Counted from the stretch's first letter, positions 28,807-38,312 are shown. The stretch: 64,000 bases of DNA from Alteromonas australica (GCF_000730385.1 NZ_CP008849.1:1860001-1924000); one strand, 5' to 3'. Notes: generated from the letters alone by a model not told the origin. A program made the numbers and translations.

Positions 28807-29988
28807 ATGCGCGACGCAGTTATTGTCAGTACCGCAAGAACGCCTATTGGGCGTGCCTATAAAGGGGCATTAAACAACTTACCCGCCCCGTCACTGGGTG
28901 GCCATGCTATTGCTAACGCTGTGGCGAAAGCGGGTATTGAGTCAGCAAGTGTTGACGACGTTATTATGGGCGCGGCCTTAACGCAGGGCAGTGGTGGCAT
29001 GAACATTGGCCGACTGGCCGGGCTAGCAGGAGGCTTGCCCGTGACGGTGGCTGGCATGACCCTAGATCGCCAGTGTAGCTCTGGCATGTATGCCATTGCC
29101 ACCGCAGCAAACGCTATCCGAACGGGCGATGCTAATGTCATGGTCGCTGGGGGGTTAGATTCTATCTCGTTAGTGCAAAACAAAAACATGAATATGTTTC
29201 GTGCGGTAGACCCTGCACTTGTCGCTAAGCACAAAGATATTTACATGCCGATGCTGCAAACGGCCGAGGTGGTGGGCAACCGCTACAACATCAGCCGTGA
29301 TGTGCAGGATGAATATGGTTACCAAAGTCAAATGCGCACGGCCGCAGCACAAGATGCTGGAAAATTTGACGATGAAATTGTCCCCATTACTGCACAACAG
29401 GCGCTATTCAATAAAGAGACAGGTGAAACTTCATTCAAAGAGGTCACACTTTCGAAAGATGAAGGAAATCGTCCTCAAACCACCCTTGAAGGCCTAAATA
29501 GCTTAAACCCTGTTATTGAAGGCGGGTGCATTACGGCGGGTAATGCCAGTCAGTTATCCGATGGTGCAAGTGCTACCGTTATGATGGACGAACATTCAGC
29601 CGCTCAGGGGAGTGTTCAACCCCTGGGTATTTACCGGGGAATTGCCGTGGCGGGCTGTGAACCGGACGAAATGGGCATAGGACCAGTGTTTGCTATTCCT
29701 AAGTTGTTAAAACAGCATGGATTGACCATGGACGACATTGGTTTATGGGAGCTTAACGAGGCGTTTGCGGTACAGGTGCTGTATTGCCGCGATAAATTGG
29801 GTATTCCAGATGAATTATTAAATGTAAACGGCGGTGCCATTTCAGTGGGTCACCCTTATGGCATGAGTGGCGCGCGTATGGTGGGCCATGCCCTCATTGA
29901 AGGTAAGCGTCGCGGTGCGAAGTATGTCGTTTGCACTATGTGTATTGGTGGCGGAATGGGCGCTGCTGGTTTATTTGAAGTTCTATAG
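28807..29988 (+). CDS. Acetyl-CoA acyltransferase (thiolase)
   Basis: This 393-residue thiolase cleaves 3-oxoacyl-CoA with CoA. Cys90 (LDRQCSSGM), His349 ([11 protein letters not shown]) and Cys379 ([10 protein letters not shown]) are the three catalytic residues at their usual positions. AAGGAA lies nine bases ahead of the ATG. It lies 34 bases after the multienzyme gene and 9 bases before the acyl-CoA dehydrogenase, so the operon covers one full beta-oxidation turn. Chain-length preference cannot be read from sequence. Confidence 0.93.
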   Translation: MRDAVIVSTARTPIGRAYKGALNNLPAPSLGGHAIANAVAKAGIESASVDDVIMGAALTQGSGGMNIGRLAGLAGGLPVTVAGMTLDRQCSSGMYAIATAANAIRTGDANVMVAGGLDSISLVQNKNMNMFRAVDPALVAKHKDIYMPMLQTAEVVGNRYNISRDVQDEYGYQSQMRTAAAQDAGKFDDEIVPITAQQALFNKETGETSFKEVTLSKDEGNRPQTTLEGLNSLNPVIEGGCITAGNASQLSDGASATVMMDEHSAAQGSVQPLGIYRGIAVAGCEPDEMGIGPVFAIPKLLKQHGLTMDDIGLWELNEAFAVQVLYCRDKLGIPDELLNVNGGAISVGHPYGMSGARMVGHALIEGKRRGAKYVVCTMCIGGGMGAAGLFEVL

Positions 29989-29997
29989 GTAATTGAT

Positions 29998-31797
29998 ATG
30001 GAAGGTTATAAAGCTCCACAACGAGATGCCATGTTTGTCACACATGAGCTGTTAGATTATCAACGTCATTATCAGGCGTTAGGTTTTGACGAAGCGTCTG
30101 AAGATTTGGTTTCTGCGATATTTGCAGAGGCAGCAAAATTTTCTGAAAACACACTTGCGCCAATCAACCAATCGGGCGATGAAGAAGGGTGTACATGGAA
30201 TGACGGCAATGTGACAACGCCAAAGGGATTTAAAGAAGCGTACCGCACCTATGTAGAGGGTGGCTGGCCAAGTATGGCACACCCTGAAGAGTTCGGTGGG
30301 CAGCAATTGCCCTATTCTTTAGCCTCTATTATTGCCGAATGGTTTTCCGGCGCTAATCACTCGTGGGCCATGTATCCAGGCTTAAGCCAAGGCTGTATGG
30401 AAACCTTAAAGGCGCATGGAACTGAGCAACAACAAACCATGTTTTTGCCAAAGCTTATTAGCGGCGAATGGACAGGCACAATGTGTTTAACTGAAGCGCA
30501 TTGTGGGTCAGATCTTGGTATGCTTAAGTGCCGAGCTGAACCTCAGGATGATGGTACTTATAGCTTAACCGGTACCAAAATATTCATCTCAGCCGGTGAA
30601 CACGATATGTCGGAAAATATTGTTCATATCGTGTTAGCTCGCTTGCCGGGTGCCCCTGAAGGAACCAAAGGTATCTCTTTATTCGTGGTGCCTAAGTTTA
30701 ACGTTTCTGATGATGGCGAAAAGCAGGATAGAAATGCGGTAACCTGTGGCAGTATCGAACATAAAATGGGAATTAAAGCCAGTGCCACCTGTGTGATTAA
30801 TTTCGACGGTGCAAAAGGCTATTTGATTGGTCCTCCTAATCGCGGTCTCAATTGCATGTTTACCTTCATGAATACAGCACGTATTGGAACAGGGCTTGAA
30901 GGGCTGGCTGCCTCTGAAGCCGCGTTTCAAGGCGCCTTACGCTATGCGAAAGATCGTATTCAATTTCGTTCGTTAACGGGTCGCAAGAACCCAGACGGTC
31001 CAGCCGACGCTATCATTGTGCATCCTGATGTTCGTCGTATGTTACTTACGCAAAAAGCGTTTGCAGAAGGAAACCGAGCTTTAGCGGCCTACTGCATGCA
31101 AATGGTTGATGTAACAATGTACAGTGACGACGCTGCGGCAAAACAAGTGGCTGAAGCAAAGCTGGCTTTCTTAACGCCAATAGTTAAGGCGTTCCTCACC
31201 GAAACAGCACAAGAAACAACAAGCTATGGTATGCAGGTGTATGGCGGGCATGGCTTTATTAAAGAGTGGGGCATGGAACAATTAGCGCGAGACACGCGTA
31301 TTTGTACTATGTACGAAGGTACTACGGGTATTCAAGCTGTAGACCTATTGGGTCGTAAGGTCATGGGCTCGAATGGTGAATTGCTCAATGTGTTCGTTCA
31401 AGAAGTGCGTGACTACTGTAACTCTCTTCGTGATAACGCACAATTTAGTGCGTGGACCAATGCACTCAGTTCACACTTAGACGAGTGGCAGCAAATTACC
31501 TTAGACATTAGCAAAGCGGCCGCGTCAAACCCTGATGAAATTGGGGCTGCATCGGTTGATTACTTAATGTATTCAGGTTATGTCACCGTGGCTTACTTTT
31601 GGCTAAGAATGGCAGTGAAAGCTCAAGAGCAACTTGATGCTGGCAGCACGGAAAGTGAATATTATCAAAGTAAAATTTTAACCACGGGCTTTTACTTTGA
31701 CCGGCTACTAACTCGTACCCGTTCTTTGGTTTCAGCCATGCAGTCAGGCGCAGATAACTTAATGGCTATGCCTGAGAGTATGTTTGCCATTGAATAG
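29998..31797 (+). CDS. Acyl-CoA dehydrogenase, 600-residue type
   Basis: This 599-residue flavoenzyme has an acyl-CoA dehydrogenase core plus an extra C-terminal domain. The FAD-binding segment is GEWTGTMCLTEAHCGSDLGML. The catalytic Glu lies in the conserved CTMYEGTTGIQAVDLLGRK near residue 440. The long form with a C-terminal extension (from about 460) includes bacterial fatty acyl-CoA dehydrogenases and also DmdC, which oxidises methylmercaptopropionyl-CoA from DMSP. The operon partners (hydratase/dehydrogenase and thiolase) favour ordinary fatty-acid beta-oxidation. A terminator follows the gene. Confidence 0.9.
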   Translation: MEGYKAPQRDAMFVTHELLDYQRHYQALGFDEASEDLVSAIFAEAAKFSENTLAPINQSGDEEGCTWNDGNVTTPKGFKEAYRTYVEGGWPSMAHPEEFGGQQLPYSLASIIAEWFSGANHSWAMYPGLSQGCMETLKAHGTEQQQTMFLPKLISGEWTGTMCLTEAHCGSDLGMLKCRAEPQDDGTYSLTGTKIFISAGEHDMSENIVHIVLARLPGAPEGTKGISLFVVPKFNVSDDGEKQDRNAVTCGSIEHKMGIKASATCVINFDGAKGYLIGPPNRGLNCMFTFMNTARIGTGLEGLAASEAAFQGALRYAKDRIQFRSLTGRKNPDGPADAIIVHPDVRRMLLTQKAFAEGNRALAAYCMQMVDVTMYSDDAAAKQVAEAKLAFLTPIVKAFLTETAQETTSYGMQVYGGHGFIKEWGMEQLARDTRICTMYEGTTGIQAVDLLGRKVMGSNGELLNVFVQEVRDYCNSLRDNAQFSAWTNALSSHLDEWQQITLDISKAAASNPDEIGAASVDYLMYSGYVTVAYFWLRMAVKAQEQLDAGSTESEYYQSKILTTGFYFDRLLTRTRSLVSAMQSGADNLMAMPESMFAIE

Positions 31798-31818
31798 CAA
31801 TAGCATGTAGGTGCGATA

Positions 31819-31850
31819 TAAAAAAAGCCGAGTGAATACTCGGCTTTTTT
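31819..31850 (+). terminator. Terminator of the beta-oxidation operon
   Basis: AAAAAAGCCGAGT-gaat-ACTCGGCTTTTTT is a near-ideal intrinsic terminator 22 bases after the acyl-CoA dehydrogenase stop. Confidence 0.95.
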
Positions 31851-31901
31851 GTTTTTAAACGCTGCAGATTAACCCTTCACAAACCCAGCCCACAAAAGAG
31901 T

Positions 31902-31940
31902 GTGGCTCCTTTCGGAGCCACCAGTACGGCATCTTGCCGT
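31902..31940 (-). terminator. Tandem hairpins after DUF3718 copy 1
   Basis: On the minus strand downstream of the stop codon, ACGGCA-tct-TGCCGT (31926-31940) is followed by GTGGCTCC/GGAGCCAC (31902-31921) and a short T-containing tract. Together they probably end the DUF3718 transcript. Confidence 0.6.
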
Positions 31941-31941
31941 G

Positions 31942-31968
31942 ACCATGTTGAAACGACTATCACATGGT
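31942..31968 (-). repeat. Conserved 3' hairpin, copy 1
   Basis: ACCATGT (31942-31948) pairs with ACATGGT (31962-31968) just after the DUF3718 stop. The same stem, with a similar loop (TGAAA...), occurs after the second DUF3718 gene at 38276-38300. Confidence 0.65.
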
Positions 31969-31984
31969 TTGTGAAATTGTTGTT

Positions 31985-32380
31985 TTAGATACGCTCGTTA
32001 AGCTCTGTAGAGATAGGGTTTGATTGTAAACCTTGCTCTGCAATCCACGCTTGTAACGTTTTGCCGTCTGCTTCAGGCGCCTGAAGGTCTTTGCTTGGCA
32101 TTTTCTTAACAAGTAGTGTGCCTACTTCAACCGCGTTGTTTACTAGTGCAGTGCGAATAAGGCTGTTGCCGTTGCACGAAACACCTGAGTAGTAATCGCG
32201 AAGTTTCATTTTGTAGTCAGACTGTACACGACGCATTTTTTTACGAAGTTCGCCTTTGTCATCCGCTTGTACAATTGTACAAATGTTAGCGAGTGCTTCG
32301 TTTACATCAGCGTGCGCCGCGTTAGAAATAGTTAGAGATGTAGCTGCAATGATTAGTGAAGTTTTAACAATTTTCAACAT
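31985..32380 (-). CDS. Secreted DUF3718 protein, copy 1
   Basis: This 131-residue protein has a signal peptide (MLKIVKTSLIIAATSLTISNAAHA, cleavage about residue 24) and a mature domain of about 105 residues with Cys in NICTIVQADDKGELRKKMR and in YYSGVSCNGNSLIRTA, probably a disulfide in the periplasm. I recognise the family as DUF3718, found in Alteromonadales, with no known function. Copy 2 at 38313 is roughly 70% identical by eye. The ATG at 32380 is preceded by AAGGAAATTAACC; a longer in-frame start has no signal-peptide logic. The gene lies in the same orientation as copy 2, and the polyol island lies between them. Confidence 0.8.
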   Translation of the reverse strand: MLKIVKTSLIIAATSLTISNAAHADVNEALANICTIVQADDKGELRKKMRRVQSDYKMKLRDYYSGVSCNGNSLIRTALVNNAVEVGTLLVKKMPSKDLQAPEADGKTLQAWIAEQGLQSNPISTELNERI

Positions 32381-32786
32381 GGTTAATTTCCTTCGGTTGT
32401 TGTTGTTTGGTTCGGGAATAATTAAAGCGGATCTGTGGTGGTCAGAAAACATGCAGACCAATAACAAGGTATTTAAAATAATACCTTAATCTAAAGTCTA
32501 CTATGGGAAAGTTGCAATAAAATCCCATTAATACAATGAGTTATTGGTTTTTAGTGATTTTTGGGGACGTTGAAATATACTTAGCATAAAGTTTAATAAA
32601 AGGTTTTTTTCAAGAAAAAACGGAGAAAAAGTGCTTTAAAAAGAAGAAAAATAATAAAACAACGCTCATTAAAGAAAGTGGGCGGGGTATGAAAGGTGGG
32701 TGAATGAAATGACGTTGAAAAGAGGGGGGCCTAAGTGCAACCACATTACCGTTTGCACTTAGGCGTTTAACGAAAAGAGAAAGAGC
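32381..32786. other. Intergenic region, DUF3718 copy 1 to regulator
   Basis: This 406-base AT-rich stretch holds the DUF3718 promoter on its left and the 3' end of the regulator operon on its right. GCCTAAGTGCAA (32729-32740) pairs perfectly with TTGCACTTAGGC (32753-32764), a 12-base stem that probably ends the minus-strand regulator message (C/T-rich tail). I see no gene in the remainder. Confidence 0.6.
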
Positions 32787-33743
32787 CTAGTTTTCTAATA
32801 AGGCAGCCGCTGTGGTTTCATTGGTAATAAGCGCATTGATTAACTTGGAGCGAAGTGCGCCTAAGATAGCGTCTCGCTTATTCATGCCTGATGCAATACC
32901 CACCACTGGCCTACTGTTCGATAACGACAGTTCACTGCTGGTCACCCGCTTATTGATTTTACAATCAACGATGGCACCTTCCCGATTGTATATCCAGCTA
33001 ATGATTTCTCCCGCAGCACCCACTTCAGACAAATACGCCATTTCTTCATCGTCAATAAAACCATCAACATGTAGAGGAGATGTGCTCCCTAAGTTCCCAA
33101 TGCCGACAAAGGTGATATCTGCTTCTTTGGCCAGTGCATGAATACGCGCTACGTGGCTTTGTTGGTGTAGCACGTGTTTCTCTGCTTCAGAGTTTGCAAT
33201 AACAGGCAGTGGCATAGGGTAGTGTTGTGCTTTAACTCTATCGGCAATATGCACCGCTACGTCGTAGCGTGTTGCTTCTCCATTATTGGCAATATTACCC
33301 ACTAACGACACTATCTTATGCTGAGGACAATGTAATAAGGATAACTCATCTGCACAGGCACGAAGCACCCGACCTGTACCAAATGCAATGGTCTTCGGTG
33401 TCTCGCTTCGAAGCGTGCGTTCTATCACTGCGGCGCCAGCTTGTCCAAGGCCAAGGGTCGAGTTGGGATCTTCGGTTATAGCAGGCACCACATCGCAAAA
33501 CTGAAGGCCGAATCGCTCTTTAATGGCCTTCGCCAATTCCATACATCTTGCTATAGGGTGTTCAAGGCGTACTTTAACCAGCCCTTCAGACATAGACAGC
33601 GCCACTAACCGTTGAGCGCTCTGCCGTGAGATATTCAGCATTTTCGCAATTTCGTCTTGGGTTTTACCGCCTACGTAGTAAAGCCATCCGGCGCGCGCAG
33701 CGTCGTCTAGTTTTTGGCTATCGTGTTGTTGCTTCTTACTCAT
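32787..33743 (-). CDS. SorC-family transcriptional regulator
   Basis: This 318-residue regulator has an N-terminal helix-turn-helix (KTQDEIAKMLNISRQSAQRLV, about 27-47) and a C-terminal sugar-phosphate-isomerase-like sensor domain with IAFGTGRVLRAC, DITFVGIGNLG and GIASGMNKRDAILGALR. This is the SorC/DeoR-sensor type whose ligands are phosphorylated sugars or polyols. Its ATG overlaps the upstream HAD gene stop by four bases (ATGA), so the two are coupled. It is expected to control the divergent permease-dehydrogenase operon; dyads in the intergenic region are candidate sites. Confidence 0.88.
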   Translation of the reverse strand: MSKKQQHDSQKLDDAARAGWLYYVGGKTQDEIAKMLNISRQSAQRLVALSMSEGLVKVRLEHPIARCMELAKAIKERFGLQFCDVVPAITEDPNSTLGLGQAGAAVIERTLRSETPKTIAFGTGRVLRACADELSLLHCPQHKIVSLVGNIANNGEATRYDVAVHIADRVKAQHYPMPLPVIANSEAEKHVLHQQSHVARIHALAKEADITFVGIGNLGSTSPLHVDGFIDDEEMAYLSEVGAAGEIISWIYNREGAIVDCKINKRVTSSELSLSNSRPVVGIASGMNKRDAILGALRSKLINALITNETTAAALLEN

Positions 33744-34408
33744 TTATTCATCTCATTATGTCTTAGGTTTGCGTACTGCGAAAAAAACACGCCCCAACTG
33801 TCTAGTATGTCAACATCGTTACACGCTGGCGCGGTTAAGTGGCTGCCACCTATATAATGCAGTACATGCATATTTGCCGCTCGTGCCGCTTGAATACCTG
33901 CTAAAGAGTCTTCAATAACCAAACAATCCTCTGGTTTCACCCCCATGGAATCGGCCGCCAGTAAAAACAAGTCTGGAGCCGGTTTCCCGTTAGCCACCAT
34001 AGAGCGTGTAAATTGTTTGTTCTCAAAATAGGGTGTTAGCCCTGAACAGGCTAAGGCATGTTGGGTACGTGATTGAGAACTACTTGTGGCCAGGCAATAG
34101 GGCACGTTTAAGTTGTCCAGTACTGAAAGTACACCGGGGGAAGCGTGTAGATGAGACTCGAATCGAGCTTGTAGTTGCTGTTGGAATTGATTGACTACCT
34201 GTTCGGTAAGCTCGAAATTGAAATCTTGCTTAACCTGACTCTCAACGTGTTGCATGCTTTTACCGAGAAATCTGGAAACAAAATACGTGTCGGTAATGGT
34301 GATGCCATAGTCATTCAGTAACGATTGCCAGGTTTGCATTGATAAACATTCACTGTCGATTAACACGCCATCGCAATCGAAAATAACAAGTTTGATGTCC
34401 GACACCAA
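33740..34408 (-). CDS. HAD-family phosphatase, beta-phosphoglucomutase-like
   Basis: This 222-residue HAD IA enzyme has motif I VIFDCDGVLIDSE, motif II LATSSSQSRT, motif III NGKPAPDLFLLAA and motif IV CLVIEDSLAGIQAARAAN. It is the type often found in polyol-use gene clusters, where it may dephosphorylate a sugar phosphate or act as a mutase. The start is uncertain. TTG at 34408 and GTG at 34405 are adjacent, with AAAGGAG 6-9 bases upstream; no ATG is available. It is the first gene of a two-gene operon with the SorC regulator. Confidence 0.85.
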   Translation of the reverse strand: MVSDIKLVIFDCDGVLIDSECLSMQTWQSLLNDYGITITDTYFVSRFLGKSMQHVESQVKQDFNFELTEQVVNQFQQQLQARFESHLHASPGVLSVLDNLNVPYCLATSSSQSRTQHALACSGLTPYFENKQFTRSMVANGKPAPDLFLLAADSMGVKPEDCLVIEDSLAGIQAARAANMHVLHYIGGSHLTAPACNDVDILDSWGVFFSQYANLRHNEMNK

Positions 34409-34965
34409 CGCCGTCTCCTTTGTTTACTCCGCCCTCTACACGTGGAGGGGGAAACCGAGGTTTCTGAACCTAGTTTTTATAACAAGTGCCTTTGCGCTTG
34501 CTAAAACTGTGAGCAATGGCCGCATGCGGTGAATATAATTTCACTTTCACACTGCACTAGCAAGTAGGGATTTACGTAATTCTAACACTTTTCTCCTATT
34601 TGCATAAATAAGCGCGAAAACAGGGGTTTGTGGAGAATAAAATTCTCACTAAATGAAACGCCTTGTAAAAATTAAGGCCAATGCCCCCGTTAATCGTCAA
34701 TTTCGATTAACGAAATAGTAACGAATATTTTGTTAAATCCGTTTACAACTGTTTATTGATATGCGAGTATCCGCGCTGAGCAAATAATTATAGTATTGGC
34801 ATATGCTCAATATTAATAAGGCTGAACAGTACGCTGTTCTTTGTTATTAACATTGATGTATATAAAAGTAACAACAAGACCCTAATTGAACTAACGCCGG
34901 CTATCTATCTGAACAACAACATCAAAGATAGTCGTGAAGTTAGTAGGAATCGAAGCGAGAGAAAA
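34409..34965. promoter_or_regulatory. Divergent control region of the polyol island
   Basis: These 557 bases separate the HAD-regulator operon from the permease-dehydrogenase operon and hold no gene I can support. Two dyads stand out in the half nearer the permease. TGAGCA (34777-34782) faces TGCTCA (34804-34809), and GAACAG-tacg-CTGTTC is perfect at 34824-34839. Either could be the SorC-type regulator site. The length allows a long leader on one or both messages. Confidence 0.55.
34824..34839. promoter_or_regulatory. Perfect 16-base palindrome, candidate operator
   Basis: GAACAG-tacg-CTGTTC lies about 130 bases upstream of the permease start. The assignment to the neighbouring SorC-type regulator is inferred from position only. 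Confidence 0.4.
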
Positions 34966-36681
34966 ATGAATTCGACTTCAGAAAAAGTAGATTTTTCGCA
35001 AATTAGCGATGAGCAGCTGCCGGTTGCAAAACATGAGCTTAAGGGGTGGAAACACTTCATGGGCCTGTATGCCGGTGAGCACGTAGCGGCCACAGAATTT
35101 GTCTTTGGCGCAACGTTCGTGGCACTCGGTGCTACCATGACAGACATTCTATTGGGCTTACTCATTGGTAATTTACTGGCCGTGCTAAGTTGGACACTCA
35201 TTACCACGCCTATCGCAGTCGAAACTCGATTAAGTTTATATACTTACTTGCAGAAAATTGCAGGTGATTCGATGACCAAGCTTTATAACTGGGCAAATGT
35301 CATCATCTTTACGGTAATCTCAGCTGCTATGATTACGGTGTCGGCTACCGCCGTTCGATTTGCCCTAGGCATCCCAGCCCAGCTCAATTGGTACCCCACA
35401 AACATGGCATTTGTTGCCGTGGTGTGTGCAGTGGGTGTTATCGTGGTTTTTGTGGCTATGTATGGCTTTAACGCGGTGTCTGACTTTTCACGTATTTGTG
35501 CGCCTTGGCTATTTACCATGTTCATCGCCGGCCCCTTGGTGCTTATGCCCGCATTAGCAGACGCTGTTATTGGCCAAACATTCCTTACTAGCTGGGCCGA
35601 CTTTATGCACATAGGCAGTACGTCTGTGTGGACGGGATTAACCCAAAGTGGTGAGCCTGGCATTGGTTTGCTCGAAGTCATTGGTTTCTCTTGGGCAGCC
35701 AATACTATTACCCACTTCGGTCTTATCGACATGGCGCTACTTCGTTACGCCAAGAAAAAACGTTATGGTCTATGCACCTCTGCGGGTATGTTGTTTGGGC
35801 ACTATATTGCGTGGATTTCTGCAGGCATCATGGGTGCTGGTACAGCTGTAATTGTACAAAAATCTATCGTAGAACTCGATCCAGGCGACGTTGCATTCCA
35901 CGCGTTGGGTTTATCAGGGTTAGTCATTGTTATTGTAGCGGGATGGACAACAGCAAATGCTAACTTGTATCGCGCAGGCTTAGCAGCACAAGCCATATTT
36001 AAAGACAAGTCTCGTAATAAGACTACCGCAATTGTGGGCTTAGTGACTGTTGCTATCGCGTGCTTCCCGTTTGTCTTTACAAAGCTTCTTCCACTTTTAA
36101 CCTATGCTGGCTTGTTAGTTGTTCCAGTGGGCGCCATTGTTTTTGCCGAACACGTTATTTTTCCACGCATTGGTTACACCCGCTATTGGGCACATTTCCA
36201 AAGCCTGACCCATAGTACTCCTGCTGTAGCTAGCTGGGGACTAGGTTTGGTTTTCGGTTTTGGTCTAAATGCGTTGGATGTTATTTCGTTCTATTACCTA
36301 TTTATTCCAACCTGGTTCTTTACCATCTTTGTGTACACAGTATTGGCAGCCAAATATGGCGCTAAACGTGAGTACCCTCAAGAAGAAGCGCAAATGGCAT
36401 CGTTTGATCAAAAGGTAGAGGCTCATCATCAGATGCAGGCCGACGCGCTACCTGATCACGTTGAAGATACATCATTGGTGTCTCGTGTACTAAAAGTGGT
36501 TTCTGTTTCAAGTTTATTTATCACTATAGCCTTGGCGCTTAATACATTTTCATTCAGTGCAGATGTCACTGGCTACGAAAGTAACCGTGAACTTTTCTTC
36601 AATATCGCTTTTGCATGCACGGTTATTTATTTCATCACTGCTTACTGGGCAATGCGTCGCCAGAAGGCACTTGCAAAATAA
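34966..36681 (+). CDS. NCS1-type (purine-cytosine permease-like) transporter
   Basis: This 571-residue membrane protein has about 12 hydrophobic segments. After a 30-residue polar N terminus it reads GEHVAATEFVFGATFVALGA, the pattern of the NCS1/Transp_cyt_pur family, continuing with WAANTITHFGLIDMALLR mid-sequence. Family members are cation symporters for cytosine, purines, hydantoins or thiamin precursors. A hydrophilic loop near 465-505 precedes the last two helices. The gene is followed by a mannitol dehydrogenase-type gene after nine bases and is opposite a SorC regulator, so its cargo here may be a polyol or sugar. That would be an uncommon NCS1 substrate and is inference. Confidence 0.8.
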   Translation: MNSTSEKVDFSQISDEQLPVAKHELKGWKHFMGLYAGEHVAATEFVFGATFVALGATMTDILLGLLIGNLLAVLSWTLITTPIAVETRLSLYTYLQKIAGDSMTKLYNWANVIIFTVISAAMITVSATAVRFALGIPAQLNWYPTNMAFVAVVCAVGVIVVFVAMYGFNAVSDFSRICAPWLFTMFIAGPLVLMPALADAVIGQTFLTSWADFMHIGSTSVWTGLTQSGEPGIGLLEVIGFSWAANTITHFGLIDMALLRYAKKKRYGLCTSAGMLFGHYIAWISAGIMGAGTAVIVQKSIVELDPGDVAFHALGLSGLVIVIVAGWTTANANLYRAGLAAQAIFKDKSRNKTTAIVGLVTVAIACFPFVFTKLLPLLTYAGLLVVPVGAIVFAEHVIFPRIGYTRYWAHFQSLTHSTPAVASWGLGLVFGFGLNALDVISFYYLFIPTWFFTIFVYTVLAAKYGAKREYPQEEAQMASFDQKVEAHHQMQADALPDHVEDTSLVSRVLKVVSVSSLFITIALALNTFSFSADVTGYESNRELFFNIAFACTVIYFITAYWAMRRQKALAK

Positions 36682-36690
36682 GGGGTTATT

Positions 36691-38199
36691 ATGCAGTCGC
36701 AATCAAGTTTTCGCTTACGTCAATCTAGCCTTTCTACGTTGCCTAGCCACATAGAAATTCCACAGTATGACGCAAGTAAGGTTACAACCGGCATTGTTCA
36801 CATCGGCGTGGGTGGTTTTCACCGCTCACACGAGGCTATGTACGTCAACAATTACATGAATCAAACAGGTGACCTTTCGTGGGGAATCTGTGGTATAGGC
36901 TTGCGTGACGCCGACAAAAAAATGCAGGACACGCTAGTGAGTCAAGATTATCTTTACTCACTGGTAGAAAAGCACCCTAGCGGTGAACGTAAAGTCAGTG
37001 TGATTGGCGCTATTTGTGACTTTATGATGGCGACTGAAAACCCCGAAGCGGTTATCGACAAAATGTCATCGGAAGACGTAAAAATTGTCTCTCTTACCAT
37101 TACAGAAGGGGGTTACAATTTTGACCCTGTCACGGGTGAGTTTATTGCAGATAATCCAGATGTATTGCACGACATTGCTAACCCCACCGCGCCAAAGCTT
37201 GTTTTTGGTTATTTACTGGCAGCATTGAAAGCACGTAAAGACGCCGGCATTAAGCCGTTTACTATTATGTCATGTGACAACATCCAGCATAATGGTGATG
37301 TGCTTAAAGCGATGGTACTGGCTTATATCAACCTCGTTGATGCCGCCTTTGCTCAGTGGGTAGAGGAAAATGTAGCATTTCCCAATTCTATGGTAGATAG
37401 GATTACGCCGGCAACCACACAAGATGATATTGCTGAACTTGCGAGCCTTGGCATTGAAGATACCTGGCCGGTCGTTTGTGAGCCATTTCATCAATGGGTT
37501 ATTGAAGATGATTTTTGCCACGAGCGTCCCGCGTTTGAACAGGTTGGGGCACAGTTTGTTAAACACGTCGCGCCTTACGAAAAACTGAAGTTGCGTATGC
37601 TTAATGCGGGGCATTCGGTTCTAGGCCTGGTGGGTTCGCTTGCGGGTTTCGATACTATTCACGGTAGTATGGAAAATACAGCGCTACGAGATATGTTAGG
37701 CGAGTTTATGCGAGCGGAGGTGAAGCCTAATTTAGACCCTGTGGGCGATATGGATGTGAATGAGTATGGCCAAATCTTATTGGCACGCTTTGCTAACCCA
37801 AATATTAAAGATGCATTATCACGGATATGTCTAGAAAGCTCGGCGAAGATCCCCGTTTTCTTACTGCCAACGCTTAATGATAATTTGGCGAACGATGGAA
37901 ATATTGATATTTCTGCGCTTGTGCTTGCATCTTGGGCCTACTACAGCCAGTTCCATACCTCGCAACAGGGCAAGGCGCTGGAGGTTCAAGATCAAATGGC
38001 GGATGAATTACAATCTGCGGCAAAAGGTTACAGCGAAGATAAGCTTGCGTTTCTAAAAGTACGCAGCATCTTTGGTGACTTGGTAGAAAATCCTCGTTTC
38101 ACCGAAGTATATCAAGGGTATTTATCCAAGCTTCACGAAGGCGTACCCGTGTTAGATATTGTTGAAACCCTGGCACCTCAAGTGTCAAAAGCGAGCTAA
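36691..38199 (+). CDS. Mannitol 2-dehydrogenase-family polyol dehydrogenase
   Basis: This 502-residue polyol-specific long-chain dehydrogenase has the NAD-binding segment GIVHIGVGGFHRSHEAMYV near 31-49. The catalytic Lys300-Asn305-His308 lie in KLRMLNAGHSVLG, matching the Lys295/Asn300/His303 set of Pseudomonas mannitol 2-dehydrogenase. MSCDNIQHNGD is another family signature. Mannitol (to fructose) is the best guess; arabinitol, sorbitol and, less likely, fructuronate are alternatives within the family. No kinase for the product lies in the window. A terminator shared with convergent DUF3718 copy 2 follows. Confidence 0.88.
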   Translation: MQSQSSFRLRQSSLSTLPSHIEIPQYDASKVTTGIVHIGVGGFHRSHEAMYVNNYMNQTGDLSWGICGIGLRDADKKMQDTLVSQDYLYSLVEKHPSGERKVSVIGAICDFMMATENPEAVIDKMSSEDVKIVSLTITEGGYNFDPVTGEFIADNPDVLHDIANPTAPKLVFGYLLAALKARKDAGIKPFTIMSCDNIQHNGDVLKAMVLAYINLVDAAFAQWVEENVAFPNSMVDRITPATTQDDIAELASLGIEDTWPVVCEPFHQWVIEDDFCHERPAFEQVGAQFVKHVAPYEKLKLRMLNAGHSVLGLVGSLAGFDTIHGSMENTALRDMLGEFMRAEVKPNLDPVGDMDVNEYGQILLARFANPNIKDALSRICLESSAKIPVFLLPTLNDNLANDGNIDISALVLASWAYYSQFHTSQQGKALEVQDQMADELQSAAKGYSEDKLAFLKVRSIFGDLVENPRFTEVYQGYLSKLHEGVPVLDIVETLAPQVSKAS

Positions 38200-38230
38200 C
38201 CGCTCGCTTTAGCGAATTAAAGGCAAAGAA

Positions 38231-38256
38231 AAAAGGCGACCTCTCGGTCGCCTTTT
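38231..38256. terminator. Bidirectional terminator between dehydrogenase and DUF3718 copy 2
   Basis: AAAAGGCGACC-tctc-GGTCGCCTTTT is a perfect 11-base stem with A and T flanks, between convergent genes. A second small stem, GCAGA/TCTGC, lies at 38261-38274. Confidence 0.9.
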
Positions 38257-38275
38257 AAGTGCAGATTTCTCTGCA

Positions 38276-38300
38276 ACCATGTTGAAATGGCTCACATGGT
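38276..38300 (-). repeat. Conserved 3' hairpin, copy 2
   Basis: ACCATGT (38276-38282) pairs with ACATGGT (38294-38300), with a loop starting TGAAATGG. It occupies the same position relative to the DUF3718 stop as the copy at 31942-31968. Confidence 0.65.
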
Positions 38301-38312
38301 GTTGTGAATGCT

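Noticed and set aside
34824-34839. LexA box
   Set aside because: The dyad is ACAG-N4-CTGT, the inverse of the CTGT-N8-ACAG LexA arrangement.
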